A DNA stretch of 64,000 nt, from the NCBI RefSeq assembly GCF_016918735.1, contig NZ_JAFFPR010000007.1:209726-273725 (forward strand). Reading direction: 5' to 3'. Position 1 is the first letter of the stretch, and every line of letters starts with the position of its first letter. Positions 1-9,379 of the stretch are shown piece by piece. The stretch comes from Leptospira abararensis. GTDB taxonomy: Bacteria > Spirochaetota > Leptospiria > Leptospirales > Leptospiraceae. The notes beneath the pieces were generated by a model that saw nothing but the letters and a program-made list of their open reading frames with translations, searched no databases and was not told the origin of the DNA. The position numbers and the translations under genes are program-made.

Positions 1-2433
1 GAAGATAAGGAAAAACCAAAGTTCATTCTGTCAGAACTAAAAACCCATTCCCTATGGAATGGTGAATTATCTGCCAAAAGAAAAGATGGATCCACTTTCG
101 AAATTCAAGTGAATGCTTATATTTCAAAAGACAAATTAGGAAATACGACCTACCTACTTGCCAATATTTCAGACCAAACCAAATCCAAAGAAATGGAAGA
201 AAATGCAAAAGAACGAGAAATTTATTTTTCGCAAATTTTAGATTCTATCACCGATTTAGTTTTCTGTAAAAATAAAAATTTCCAAGTAACTTATGTAAAC
301 AAGGCTTGTGCCGATTTTTACGGACTTTCCAAACAAGAACTGATAGGAATCCAAGATGTTGCCTATAACGAAGAAGAATACACCAAAGCATACCATGCAG
401 AAGATAGAAAAGTTTTTGAAACGGGAGAAACCAGTTATGTAAGGAAAGAACCCAATCTTGGTTCAGGTGGTGTTACAAGGATTTTAGAAACAGTTAAAAA
501 TCCTATCCTTGATGCAAATGGAAAAATCAAAGAAATTGTTGGTGTTTCTCGTGATATTACCGAAACACAGGCCTTAGAAAACCGCTTACAATTGGTAACA
601 GAACTCACCTCTGACTATATCTACACTGCAAAGATTGTGAATGGAGAAATTATTGCAGAATGGAGTTCTAAAGAACTAACGACTACCTCTGGTTATTCCA
701 TTGAAGAGATTAAAAAGTTAGGCGGTTGGATCCATGTTCTTCTCAAAGAAGATATCGCCATTATCGCCGAACGAATGGGGAAAATTTTAAAAGGAGAGAC
801 GGGTGTGATTGAATACCGCATTCGTACGAAATCTGGGAAAATCAAATGGTTACGCGATTATACAAAACCGATTATGGATGAAAATGGCGTTGTACTTTCC
901 ATCATCGGAGCTGCCAAAGACATTACCAACGAAAAAGAATCTGAATTAAAGTTCCAGATCAGTAGCCAAAGATACCAAGCAGCTATGAATTCAGCACTCG
1001 AAGCCATTTACTTTTTAGAAACTTCAAAAAACAAAGAGGGTGATATCATTGACTTTATCATTTCCGATGTGAACCAAAAAGCAGAAGAACAACTCGGAAT
1101 GAAAAAGGACGAATTATTAGGAAAAGGAATCTGCCAACTTTTTCCCGTGAACCGTGAAAACGGTTTTTTCGAAGACTATAAAAAAGTCGTAGAAACAAAA
1201 ATTCCAATGGAACAAGAATTCCAAATTCCAGGTAATTTTGTAGCTCCTGGTTATTATTTCCACCAAGTCATTCCCACTAACGATGGTCTTGTGATCCAAA
1301 CCAGAGATATCTCCGATAGAAAGAGGATGGAAGAACTACTCCTTCGAACAAACCGTCTGGCAAAGGTGGGAAGTTTTGATTACGACCTAGTAGAAAAACA
1401 AATAACCCTTTCCCAAGTGGCCACTGAAATTCTAGTAAAAACTTCAAAACAAATTGAAAACGTAGATTTGAGTTTTTTTGGAACAAAAGAATTTGGCCCC
1501 AACCTCAAAGAAAAAGAAATTCACTGCATCCAAACCAAAGAGACCTTTGATATGGAATGTCTTGTACAAAGCGACTCAGGAAATGAATTCTGGATTCGTA
1601 TCATTGCGACTCCAAAATTTTTAGACGATATTTGCGTTGGTTTTTATGGAGCCATCCAAAACATCCATGATGAAAAACTCATCCAAGATTCTTTATTTGA
1701 CAAAGAAACTTTACTGCTCACAAAAAATCGAGAATTAGAATCTCTTTTCCAAGTCACAAACAAACAAAACGAAAGACTAAAAGAATATACCTACATTACC
1801 TCCCATAACCTCCGCGCTCCCATAGCCAACCTAATGAGCCTTACCGCTATGTTGAAGGAAAACCCATCCAATACAGAATTACTGAGTCTCATTGAATCCT
1901 CCTCCTTCCAACTAGACCAAATCATTCGCAACCTAAACGAATTATTAAATATTGAAAGGGATTCGAAAGAACTTCCAAAATCAAAAATTTCGATTAGAGA
2001 AAGTATCGAAGCACAGATTCTTATTTTAAAGAATGGTGCCAATAGAGAAATACAATTCACAAACCATTTGCCAGAAGGAATGAAACTTTTAGGGTTCCAA
2101 GCCTACTTTGATAGCATCATAAACAATATTCTTACCAATGCGATCAAATATGCGAGTCCTGACGAACTATGTAAAATCACCATCGATTATATAGAAACAA
2201 ACGAATTCTTAAAAATTGCCATCCAAGACAATGGATCAGGAATCGACATGACTCGGCACGGTCACAAATTATTCAAAATGAACTTCCGTTTACGCCAAGA
2301 CATCGAAGGTAAAGGAATGGGTTTATTCCTTGCAAAACACCAAATTGAATCTATGGACGGATCCATTGAAGTCACAAGTGCTCTTGGGAACGGTTCTACT
2401 TTTTACTTAACCTTTCCCAAAAACCTAGTTTGA
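1..2433 (+). CDS. multi-PAS sensor histidine kinase, 5' end cut by the window
   Basis: The reading frame is open from base 1, and the first codons already encode the end of a PAS domain (KRKDGSTFEIQVNAY), so the gene begins upstream of the window; the GTG at 109 is not a credible start. About four more PAS units follow, each introduced by motifs such as DSITDLVFCKN and closed by PAC-type ends (IVGVSRDITETQ, IIGAAKDITNEKE, VIQTRDISDRKR). The C-terminus holds a HisKA-like segment with the phospho-acceptor His in ITSHNLRAPIANL and a HATPase_c domain with an N-box (NNILTNAIKYA), DNGSGID and GKGMGLFLAKH. No transmembrane segment is visible in the part present, so it is probably a cytoplasmic sensor. 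No receiver domain follows and no response regulator is adjacent. Its last 9 bases overlap the convergent patatin gene. The signal sensed is unknown. Confidence 0.92.
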   Translation, partial: EDKEKPKFILSELKTHSLWNGELSAKRKDGSTFEIQVNAYISKDKLGNTTYLLANISDQTKSKEMEENAKEREIYFSQILDSITDLVFCKNKNFQVTYVNKACADFYGLSKQELIGIQDVAYNEEEYTKAYHAEDRKVFETGETSYVRKEPNLGSGGVTRILETVKNPILDANGKIKEIVGVSRDITETQALENRLQLVTELTSDYIYTAKIVNGEIIAEWSSKELTTTSGYSIEEIKKLGGWIHVLLKEDIAIIAERMGKILKGETGVIEYRIRTKSGKIKWLRDYTKPIMDENGVVLSIIGAAKDITNEKESELKFQISSQRYQAAMNSALEAIYFLETSKNKEGDIIDFIISDVNQKAEEQLGMKKDELLGKGICQLFPVNRENGFFEDYKKVVETKIPMEQEFQIPGNFVAPGYYFHQVIPTNDGLVIQTRDISDRKRMEELLLRTNRLAKVGSFDYDLVEKQITLSQVATEILVKTSKQIENVDLSFFGTKEFGPNLKEKEIHCIQTKETFDMECLVQSDSGNEFWIRIIATPKFLDDICVGFYGAIQNIHDEKLIQDSLFDKETLLLTKNRELESLFQVTNKQNERLKEYTYITSHNLRAPIANLMSLTAMLKENPSNTELLSLIESSSFQLDQIIRNLNELLNIERDSKELPKSKISIRESIEAQILILKNGANREIQFTNHLPEGMKLLGFQAYFDSIINNILTNAIKYASPDELCKITIDYIETNEFLKIAIQDNGSGIDMTRHGHKLFKMNFRLRQDIEGKGMGLFLAKHQIESMDGSIEVTSALGNGSTFYLTFPKNLV

Positions 2434-3324
2434 CTTTGTTTTGAATGTAAAAGACTGTTTGGCATCTTCATATCCTTGTTTTAAGAGGATTTCTGCCTGG
2501 TCTTTTTTAAAATTCAATATACTACCTAAGCCTAACATTTGTTTGGGAGCAATCACAGAGATATTTGCATGATTAAATTGTGTTCGTAGACCCAAGAAAA
2601 AATTTTCAATCGGCGTAAGTCCTTTCATGACTGATTTTCTGTATTCCAATCCTTGTTCCACACTTCTGTAAGAACCAAGAAGATACAATTCAAACAATCT
2701 TTCTAAGGCTTCGTCTTTGGTTTCTGGGGATTCCATCATAGGGGTTCCACCCACAGGAGAAAGCAGGACCACTACAATTTCTGATGCTTCATGAGTTAGG
2801 GCGGGAAGGATAGGAGTATTTGCCATCACTCCCCCGTCCCAATAGGGTTCCCCATCAATGATCTGCCAAGGAAAAACCATAGGGATGGCGGAAGAAGCTA
2901 AGATATGTTCGATTTGTATATGGGGATTTTCAAAAAACTTTAACTCTGAGGTTAAGATGTTCACAGCAGAAATAATGACTTTAGTTTTAGATTCATTCAG
3001 AGTTGTGAAATCTAAGTTTTCATGAATGAATTTTTTTAAAGGATAGGTTTCCACAAGTGGATAGTATTTTCTTCGAAAAAGTCCCTTTAACATATTCCAT
3101 ATCGAATAACGCATGATATTTTTTTGATTGAGTCTAAGCCATAATTCCGATAGGCGACTGGAATTCATTCCAGAACCAATGGCACAAGCATTGATGGCAC
3201 CAACCGAAGTTCCACAAATAATATCTGGCTTCCAATGGATCTCTTCTAAATACCGCAAAACACCTGCTTGGTAGGCACCTCTGGCTCCTCCCCCAGATAA
3301 AACTAAGGCTCTTTTTTTACCCAT
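2425..3324 (-). CDS. patatin-like phospholipase
   Basis: A 299-residue serine lipid acyl hydrolase of the patatin family (RssA/YchK-like bacterial branch). The oxyanion glycine run GGGARG is at residues 11-16, the nucleophile motif GTSVG at 38-42 (Ser40), and the second half of the Ser-Asp dyad in WDGG (Asp163). There is no signal peptide or transmembrane segment, so it is predicted to be cytoplasmic or peripherally membrane-bound, acting on phospholipids or lysophospholipids. The start codon lies 1 base past the stop of the upstream NlpC/P60 gene, and a second patatin gene follows further upstream, so three minus-strand genes probably form one transcript. The substrate is not deducible. Confidence 0.93.
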   Translation of the reverse strand: MGKKRALVLSGGGARGAYQAGVLRYLEEIHWKPDIICGTSVGAINACAIGSGMNSSRLSELWLRLNQKNIMRYSIWNMLKGLFRRKYYPLVETYPLKKFIHENLDFTTLNESKTKVIISAVNILTSELKFFENPHIQIEHILASSAIPMVFPWQIIDGEPYWDGGVMANTPILPALTHEASEIVVVLLSPVGGTPMMESPETKDEALERLFELYLLGSYRSVEQGLEYRKSVMKGLTPIENFFLGLRTQFNHANISVIAPKQMLGLGSILNFKKDQAEILLKQGYEDAKQSFTFKTKSN

Positions 3325-3325
3325 C

Positions 3326-4558
3326 CTATTTTCCTCCTGTAAAAATATCGCGACCCGTCACATACCTTTCCTTCCACCATTTTTCATTTAAGGACTGGAT
3401 GACAACTCCACGACTTGTCGATGCATGAATAAAATTACCATTTTCTAAAACCATTCCCACATGGGTGATTTTACTTGTGTTTGAGGAAGCTGAAAAAAAT
3501 ACCAAATTTCCTATTTGTTGTTTTTCTCTTGGGACAGATTTACCAATTTGTGCTTGGTCTCTAGCAGACCGAGGAATCATCCTTTCGTTCATTCCAATTT
3601 TAGGATCGGTAAGAATGGATTTTGTTAGCCCAGAACAATCCACTCCGCGTCTAGAATACCCCCCATAAAGATAAGGGGTTCCGATCCACTCACGACCCAC
3701 AGGATCGACTAACTTTCGTTTTTCTTTTTCCCCACTACTAGTAGGCGGAAGACTATTTTGTTCCTCTAAAAAAATTAAGTTAGGATCGAGTTTCGGCCTT
3801 TCTTTAGTGACCCACTCCCCTTGTTCGTTCCAGATGATTTCCGTTCGTCTTTCCGATTTTTTAAAAATTTCCTTGGGTATTGTAGGAGCTAACAAAGGAA
3901 GAGTATCCGCCTTTACTATCTCCCAATGTTTTTCTTCTATTTTCCCTTTTTCACTGACAAACCAATCATTAAAAAATTTTATTCGTTTTTCTTCCGTTAG
4001 GTTTTGGATTTGTTTGGGAAGTATCTGTTCCAATCGTTTTAGAGTCAGATTTGGATTTTCTTCTTTTTTTCTAGAGAGGAGAACCAATCGTCCTGCTACA
4101 AAAACAGAGGGACCACTCCATTGTTTGGATTTTGCAATCCTTAGAATTTCGGAAACCCTTTCGTCAGGAAGGTGGGAGGTGGACATTTCCTTAAAGAATT
4201 TTCCTAAATATGGAATGTCTTTTTTGTTCGGTTTCGTTGTGATGAAGTAAGGGATTAGTTCTTCGGTTTCTTCCCAAGTGAATCCATAATCGGAAAGAAT
4301 TACAAACCTTTCGACTTCTTCGGCAAATTCCACCGCTGGCATGGACTCAAAAGCAGCCCATACACGTAGCGATTTTACGATTTCTTTTACAGAGGATTCA
4401 TTGGCTCGGTCTCCCAAACGTTTTCGAATCTCATTTCGGATCAGAAGTGATTCTTGTTTGTTGTATACTGACTCAACTAACGAATCTAAGTTTTGTGCAG
4501 AAAGAGAACATGCAACAAGTAAAAATAGAGAAAAAACTACTAACCGAAAATTTTCCAT
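3326..4558 (-). CDS. exported NlpC/P60-family peptidase
   Basis: The C-terminal ~120 residues form an NlpC/P60 cysteine peptidase domain: catalytic Cys in GVDCSGLT (about residue 308) and His in ITHVGMVLENG (about 366), followed by NFIHAST. Such domains usually cut peptide cross-links or stems in peptidoglycan. The N-terminus MENFRLVVFSLFLLVAC is a signal peptide; LVAC could serve as a lipobox, but LSAQ just after it would also suit signal peptidase I. The roughly 250 residues between have no domain I recognise. The frame can be opened five codons earlier (ATG at 4573); I prefer the later ATG because it gives a normal signal-peptide n-region. It lies between two patatin-like genes on the same strand. 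Confidence 0.85.
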   Translation of the reverse strand: MENFRLVVFSLFLLVACSLSAQNLDSLVESVYNKQESLLIRNEIRKRLGDRANESSVKEIVKSLRVWAAFESMPAVEFAEEVERFVILSDYGFTWEETEELIPYFITTKPNKKDIPYLGKFFKEMSTSHLPDERVSEILRIAKSKQWSGPSVFVAGRLVLLSRKKEENPNLTLKRLEQILPKQIQNLTEEKRIKFFNDWFVSEKGKIEEKHWEIVKADTLPLLAPTIPKEIFKKSERRTEIIWNEQGEWVTKERPKLDPNLIFLEEQNSLPPTSSGEKEKRKLVDPVGREWIGTPYLYGGYSRRGVDCSGLTKSILTDPKIGMNERMIPRSARDQAQIGKSVPREKQQIGNLVFFSASSNTSKITHVGMVLENGNFIHASTSRGVVIQSLNEKWWKERYVTGRDIFTGGK

Positions 4559-4597
4559 ACGAAAGACAAACATACTTTGTATGATAGTCGATCGTAT

Positions 4598-6472
4598 CTA
4601 TTGTAAAGTAGGATTTAGAAATTTCTCTCGGCTACGATTGATTTTATCAATAGAGGAAACATAACCCAGTTCAATGAGACGTTCATAAGCAAACCAATCC
4701 AAAAGTCCAAAGTTGTTTGTAGGAATTTGTAAAAACAAATCGGATATTTTTTCTGTCTGGCGAATCCTGTCCCTACTCGAGGCAAGGATGGATCTGATAA
4801 TGATATCGCCAATGGGAGGAAACTTAGGCCGAAGAATTTCATTAAAATTAATTAAGTTGGTAATTTGAGTCAAAGGGTTTGTCATCACCCCTGGATTTGT
4901 TTTATCAAAATAGGCACAAAGTTCTTTATCTTGGTCAGGATAAATATCGCCAAACACATCTACGGAAATTACCTTTCCAACTCCTCTCTCTTTTAAAGTA
5001 ATCCCAGGAACGTTATCTAAAACTCCTCCGTCTACATAAACTACCCCATCATCGATTAAGGGAGGAACAATTCCTGGAATGGAGGTACTTGCTCGAATAG
5101 CCTTCCACAAATCCCCTTTGTCATGTACATGAATTTCCGAATGAGACAAGTCCGTGGAAATGGAGTAATAGGGAATCCATAAGTCTTCAATTTGAATGGA
5201 TCCAAAAAACTGGCGAATGGCTTCTGTATACTTTTTTCCAGTGGTTAAAGAAAGAACAGGAACAGTATATTCATTTAACAGGTCTTTTGTGACCCAAAAG
5301 GATTTTGCTTTCTCTTTACTTCCACTACTTGTTTCTCCCATTGCTATAAGAGCCGCAAAGATAGAACCTGCACTGGTTCCTGAAACCATATCAATGGGAA
5401 TTTGATTTTCTTCTAAGGCAGAAAGGACTCCCAAATGAGCAAAACCTTTGGCTCCTCCTCCCCCAAGAGCAAGACCAATCGACTTACCAAGCAGTCCCCG
5501 CCCAAGCCTTTCCCAAGTATCCATTCGATCAAAGTGAACATGGAAGTGGCGGCTGAATTTCCTTTTTTGCAAATGCCGAATAGTGCCTGGAACCACATCC
5601 ACAGGATTTGGCTGGAGGAGGACCAAAACTTGCGTTCGATTCTTCCATAGTTTTTGATCCAAAAGAGATTCTAAATGGATACAATCTGGTTCATCCTTTG
5701 CATCTTTGATCAATAGGATGGTGTCGGACTGACGTAAAGCTCGCTCGGTCCAAGTGGAGATAGATTGACTATCATCCAATAGATAAAAAACAAAATCATA
5801 CTCGGCTTCCAGTTGGGAAAAAAAACGGATGATCCAAGGTTCTCTTTCCGATTCATCTAACGATTGCAACTCGGTAGTTCTTTCTAAGAATACACTTTCA
5901 TCTACAACACAAAAGGATCCATAACGAAGGAGAACAAGTCCAATTCGATGAATGATTTCATCTAAAGTTTCTTTTGGAAAAGAACTAAGAATGGAAAAAG
6001 TTTTAGAAACAGGAACAAATCCTTTGCTATCTGTTTTGGCATGTGCCAAACGTTCTGCGATGATTTTGGTGATTTGTAAAAGACTTTCGGGGTATTTAAG
6101 AAGGATCGAGAGAGCCACATCCCTTGGAACTCGGATGAGTTCCGAGTCTCGAATGGCTTTGACTGTGGCGGAACGTTTTTCACCAGTAAATAAACTTAGT
6201 TCGCCAATGATATCGAGTCGTTTGAATTCTCCCGCGTCTCGAACAGTCCCGTCTGTGGCCCGTTTTTCATACCGAAGTTTTCCTGCAGCAAGAATGTATA
6301 AATCACTTCCCTCTGAGTTTTCCTCAAACAAAACCTCACCTCCCGCTAAAAATTCTCGCACCGTGTTTTCCTTCATTTCGCGAAGCACTGTATGAGGTAA
6401 ATTTTTAAAGAGATCGGCCAGAGTCAGATACTGTGCCAGACTTGGATGTTTGGAGATTCGAATTCGTTTCAC
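4598..6472 (-). CDS. cyclic-nucleotide-binding patatin-like phospholipase (NTE-type)
   Basis: A 624-residue protein of the neuropathy-target-esterase-like class. Residues ~20-145 are a cNMP-binding domain with a phosphate-binding-cassette-like stretch (GELSLFTGEKRSATVKA, 90-106) containing the expected Glu and Arg. Residues ~150-330 form a linker, and the patatin domain follows: GGGGAKGFAHLGVL from 337, GTSAG with nucleophile Ser367, and DGGVLDNVPG with Asp481. No transmembrane segment is obvious. The likely role is phospholipid deacylation controlled by cAMP or cGMP. A class III cyclase is encoded at 13702-15141 in the same window, so a ligand source exists, but a direct link is inference. 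The start ATG lies close to the divergent ruvA promoter region. Confidence 0.92.
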   Translation of the reverse strand: MKRIRISKHPSLAQYLTLADLFKNLPHTVLREMKENTVREFLAGGEVLFEENSEGSDLYILAAGKLRYEKRATDGTVRDAGEFKRLDIIGELSLFTGEKRSATVKAIRDSELIRVPRDVALSILLKYPESLLQITKIIAERLAHAKTDSKGFVPVSKTFSILSSFPKETLDEIIHRIGLVLLRYGSFCVVDESVFLERTTELQSLDESEREPWIIRFFSQLEAEYDFVFYLLDDSQSISTWTERALRQSDTILLIKDAKDEPDCIHLESLLDQKLWKNRTQVLVLLQPNPVDVVPGTIRHLQKRKFSRHFHVHFDRMDTWERLGRGLLGKSIGLALGGGGAKGFAHLGVLSALEENQIPIDMVSGTSAGSIFAALIAMGETSSGSKEKAKSFWVTKDLLNEYTVPVLSLTTGKKYTEAIRQFFGSIQIEDLWIPYYSISTDLSHSEIHVHDKGDLWKAIRASTSIPGIVPPLIDDGVVYVDGGVLDNVPGITLKERGVGKVISVDVFGDIYPDQDKELCAYFDKTNPGVMTNPLTQITNLINFNEILRPKFPPIGDIIIRSILASSRDRIRQTEKISDLFLQIPTNNFGLLDWFAYERLIELGYVSSIDKINRSREKFLNPTLQ

Positions 6473-6628
6473 TCCTTTTGTTTTACTAAATCATATGTAA
6501 AAACACAACCTCCTTTTCTTTTTTTCAATTCACATTCACTAAATCAAAGAAACTTCCTTTGTTCTCATACGCAAAAGAGTTGTCGCCAAACGAATAGGAT
6601 CCTAAATATTGGAAGTGGAACTCTTACC

Positions 6629-7228
6629 ATGATTGCAACTTTACGCGGAAAATTGATTCAACTTGAAATGGACCATCTTGTCCTGGATGTAGCTGGTGTT
6701 GGTTACGAAGTCCACATCCCCTTTCCTTTACATTTAGAATGTAAGGAGAAAATGAAAGAAGAGATTTTTTTACATATCTTTCACTCCATCACAGACAGAG
6801 GAGAACGCCTATTTGGATTTTCCACTAGAAAAGATAGAGAACTTTTCCAACTCATCAAATCACTCCATGGGATTGGCGAACTCACTGCCCTAAAAATCTT
6901 ATCTTTTTTCCATGCAGATGATTTGTACAAAATTGCAAAAGAAGACGACCGCAAAACTTTGGAAAAAATTCCCAAGGTCAAAGGCAAAACTTCAGAAAAA
7001 ATTCTTTTTGAGATCAAACAAAACCTAAAAAAACTAGAAATGTTTTTGAACGATGAATCTACAAAAACAGATTCAGAAGATAGAGAAACAGATTTGGCAA
7101 CGCTTGCCCTCATCCAATTAGGGTTTGATGAAAAAACTGCCACCAAACAAGTAGCAGATGCTAAAAAATTAAACCCCGGTTATACAGCTTCCGAAATCGT
7201 AAAACAAGTAATCACAGGAACCAGATAA
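6629..7228 (+). CDS. ruvA: Holliday junction branch migration protein RuvA
   Basis: A 199-residue protein of normal RuvA length. The N-terminal OB-fold begins MIATLRGKL and includes VLDVAGVGYEVHIP. The tandem helix-hairpin-helix region includes LIKSLHGIGELTALKIL and KIPKVKGKTSEKIL, and the short C-terminal RuvB-contacting domain (DLATLALIQLGFDEKTA) is present. RuvA tetramers bind four-way junctions and load the RuvB motor. The frame is open 61 codons further upstream, but that extension has no RuvA character and overlaps the divergent gene, so I place the start at the ATG at 6629. ruvB and ruvC are not adjacent. It ends 1 base before the convergent lipoprotein gene. Confidence 0.97.
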   Translation: MIATLRGKLIQLEMDHLVLDVAGVGYEVHIPFPLHLECKEKMKEEIFLHIFHSITDRGERLFGFSTRKDRELFQLIKSLHGIGELTALKILSFFHADDLYKIAKEDDRKTLEKIPKVKGKTSEKILFEIKQNLKKLEMFLNDESTKTDSEDRETDLATLALIQLGFDEKTATKQVADAKKLNPGYTASEIVKQVITGTR

Positions 7229-7229
7229 A

Positions 7230-7838
7230 TCAAAACATACGGAGGAGATACCAACTCCCCTCCCATTTGATAAAGCTGGGATTGATCAAATACCGCTCTA
7301 ATTTCTGATTTTCCGCAAACCGAAACCGAACTTCTACCTCTTCGCTAGAGCCTACGTAAAGATCGACCCAAACTTGTTTTGCTGAAAGGAAAACATCGCG
7401 AACGGTTAGATTCCCAACACTTCCCTTCTTTCCATCCAACTTTTTGGAATCAAAGTAATAAACTTGAAAGTATCCATTGGGATCGGCGAGGTCTTTTTCT
7501 ACTTCTGCATAAGTCCAATACCCTTTGGCATCTACATACAGACCTTTTTGGGGATGGATGAGACTCGGCAAATGAGAAAAGGAACCCGCACATAGATCCG
7601 CCAGTAATACTTTTAATTCACTCAAAAGAAAAGTTTCATCAAATTTAGAAAGGGCAGTTCCGTAAACAGTTCCAAGCGATAAGGAAATAGGGCAACCCGT
7701 TTCTTTAGTATTCGCATAAGAAGGATTGTCAGCTTTAGTGGATTGTGATTTTTCTTTTATGAATTGGCAACTAAAACAAAATAAGAGACAGGACGAAATC
7801 AAATAAATACAAAAGGATTTATAAAGAGTGTGCATCAC
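7230..7838 (-). CDS. hypothetical lipoprotein
   Basis: A 202-residue protein with a hydrophobic N-terminus ending at a Cys of spirochaete lipobox type (LLFCFSC, Cys24), so probably lipidated. The mature part, including LLADLCAGSFSHLPSLIHP, LYVDAKGYWTYAEVEKDL and INPSFIKWEGSWYLLRMF, has the feel of a small alpha+beta domain of SnoaL/NTF2-like proportions, but I recognise no family with confidence. The start codon overlaps the stop of the upstream TPR/Mrr-like gene by 4 bases (ATG near 7838), so the two are probably co-translated. Function unknown. Confidence 0.72.
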   Translation of the reverse strand: MMHTLYKSFCIYLISSCLLFCFSCQFIKEKSQSTKADNPSYANTKETGCPISLSLGTVYGTALSKFDETFLLSELKVLLADLCAGSFSHLPSLIHPQKGLYVDAKGYWTYAEVEKDLADPNGYFQVYYFDSKKLDGKKGSVGNLTVRDVFLSAKQVWVDLYVGSSEEVEVRFRFAENQKLERYLINPSFIKWEGSWYLLRMF

Positions 7839-9379
7839 ATTGTTTTATTGAGTAAATCCTCAAACAAATCCCCACTGTACATCTCGAGTGCTCCATTACT
7901 GGCAGCGATGATTTTTTTCCCACCCTCGGTTACATCAAAATTTCCAATGACATATCCTTTTGTGGCACCTAACTCTTCCATTTGGTTTGTCATCTCCCGA
8001 AGAAAAACATCGGATACCTTAGCATCTTTCCATTTACGAACCCGAAATAGTGCTCTTTTATTGACATCTTCTTTGGAGGAAGCAAGTAAGTTCACGCCAT
8101 CTGCTTCTGGGTTAGACATCTCTTTGGTGACTCGGTAACCCATACTCATCACCATACGTGTAGCTTGGTTTTTAAAATTGGTTCCCGGCATACTAATAAA
8201 TTTTTCAAATTTATCCAAACCTAACATATCCAATTTGGAAGTTAGTTTTTTCCCACTATCGTCCACCATACCTTTGATATTGAATGGTTTGGAAGAACGC
8301 ATTCCGCTCAATTCAAAGTATCTAGAGTTAGGAAATAAATTGACAGAAAGTAAATTAAGTTCACGGGAAAGATCATACTCATGGATTAAAGAATCCACAG
8401 TTCCCGTTCCCCTTTCCAATCGGTATTTCAAATTGGCGAGGGCCACCACATCGGGATCATCTAACCGTTCTACTTCGGCCTCAATCAAATATTCGGAAGC
8501 ATCATCCAACCTACCCATATAAACGGTAATCATTGCAAAGTGGATGCTTGTTTCTATGATTTCACTTTGCCAAGCATTGAGCCTAGCCATTTCCAAACAG
8601 AGCCTTCCGTATTTCAAAGCCTCTGGAAAGTTTTGCATCAAAATGGCTTCTGTCATTAAAAACTGAAAGAGAGTGAAACGGACAAATTCGTCTTCTATTT
8701 GCTCACTGATGGCGACTGCGGTTTTTACGGCATCTTTATGTTTGTTTTCACGAGAAAGAGAGAGTGCGTATAAAAAACCTGAAACGGGAGACTTTTCTAA
8801 TTTGTAAGCCTTTTCAAAATATTCCTTTTCCTTTCCCCCACCAGTGACACCGGAAATCACTCCCCGAGCAATGAAGTAGGAGGAAAGATTGATTTTTTCT
8901 TCTGGGATCCGAGAGAAAAAATGTTCTGCAATTTTAAATTCTTTTTGTCCCAGTGCCATAAATCCCAAACGAAGGCAAGCAATGGGATTGGAACGATCTG
9001 CTTGGAGGGTGTCTAGATAATGAAAGAAGGCCTCTTCAAAAAAATCTTTGTTATAATAAATATCTGCAATGCGGTTGGATACAGTCACGGAATCGATTTC
9101 TTTCGTATACCGATTGTTCTTTTTGATGATTTCGAGGTGTTTTGCCTCGTTTAATGGATCATTTTCCATGGCGTAGATCTTTGCCATGACATAGTGGCCA
9201 TAAGGGTTTTGGTGGTCTTCTTCCAGTTTTTCGCGAACGAGGGCCCGGGCATCCAGAAAGTTCCCCAGAGTGGCAAGACTTAAGGCCTTGGCATAACTAT
9301 CCCGTCTCTGCCCGACAATGAAGGTCAAGAGAAAACCGAGCATAATCACTGCTGCTCCCACAAAGATAAAAAATGCCAA
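7835..9379 (-). CDS. membrane-anchored TPR protein with a C-terminal Mrr-like nuclease fold
   Basis: A 514-residue protein. Residues 1-23 form one transmembrane anchor, followed at 24-360 by helical repeats of TPR type (for example HYVMAKIYAMENDPLNEAKHL, PIACLRLGFMALGQKEFKIAE). The last ~110 residues (from ~402) resemble the restriction-endonuclease-like Mrr_cat fold: MVMSMGYRVT, then ADGVNLLA (Asp427), then FRVRKWKDAKVSDVFLREM, then KGYVIGNFDVTEGG. In active Mrr-type enzymes the second motif is E/Q-x-K; here it reads V-R-K, so the Lys is kept but the acidic or amide residue is missing. It may be a non-catalytic or strongly diverged domain. The start is TTG at 9379, supported by AGGAAG eight bases upstream. 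Domain assignment is from motif reading only. Confidence 0.75.
   Translation of the reverse strand: MAFFIFVGAAVIMLGFLLTFIVGQRRDSYAKALSLATLGNFLDARALVREKLEEDHQNPYGHYVMAKIYAMENDPLNEAKHLEIIKKNNRYTKEIDSVTVSNRIADIYYNKDFFEEAFFHYLDTLQADRSNPIACLRLGFMALGQKEFKIAEHFFSRIPEEKINLSSYFIARGVISGVTGGGKEKEYFEKAYKLEKSPVSGFLYALSLSRENKHKDAVKTAVAISEQIEDEFVRFTLFQFLMTEAILMQNFPEALKYGRLCLEMARLNAWQSEIIETSIHFAMITVYMGRLDDASEYLIEAEVERLDDPDVVALANLKYRLERGTGTVDSLIHEYDLSRELNLLSVNLFPNSRYFELSGMRSSKPFNIKGMVDDSGKKLTSKLDMLGLDKFEKFISMPGTNFKNQATRMVMSMGYRVTKEMSNPEADGVNLLASSKEDVNKRALFRVRKWKDAKVSDVFLREMTNQMEELGATKGYVIGNFDVTEGGKKIIAASNGALEMYSGDLFEDLLNKTM

Noticed and set aside
3465..3668. Plus-strand frame antisense to the NlpC/P60 gene
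   Set aside because: It is a shadow of a gene with clear catalytic motifs and has no domain of its own.
6446..6628. Extended start for ruvA
   Set aside because: RuvA homology begins exactly at MIATLRG; the extension overlaps the divergent phospholipase gene.
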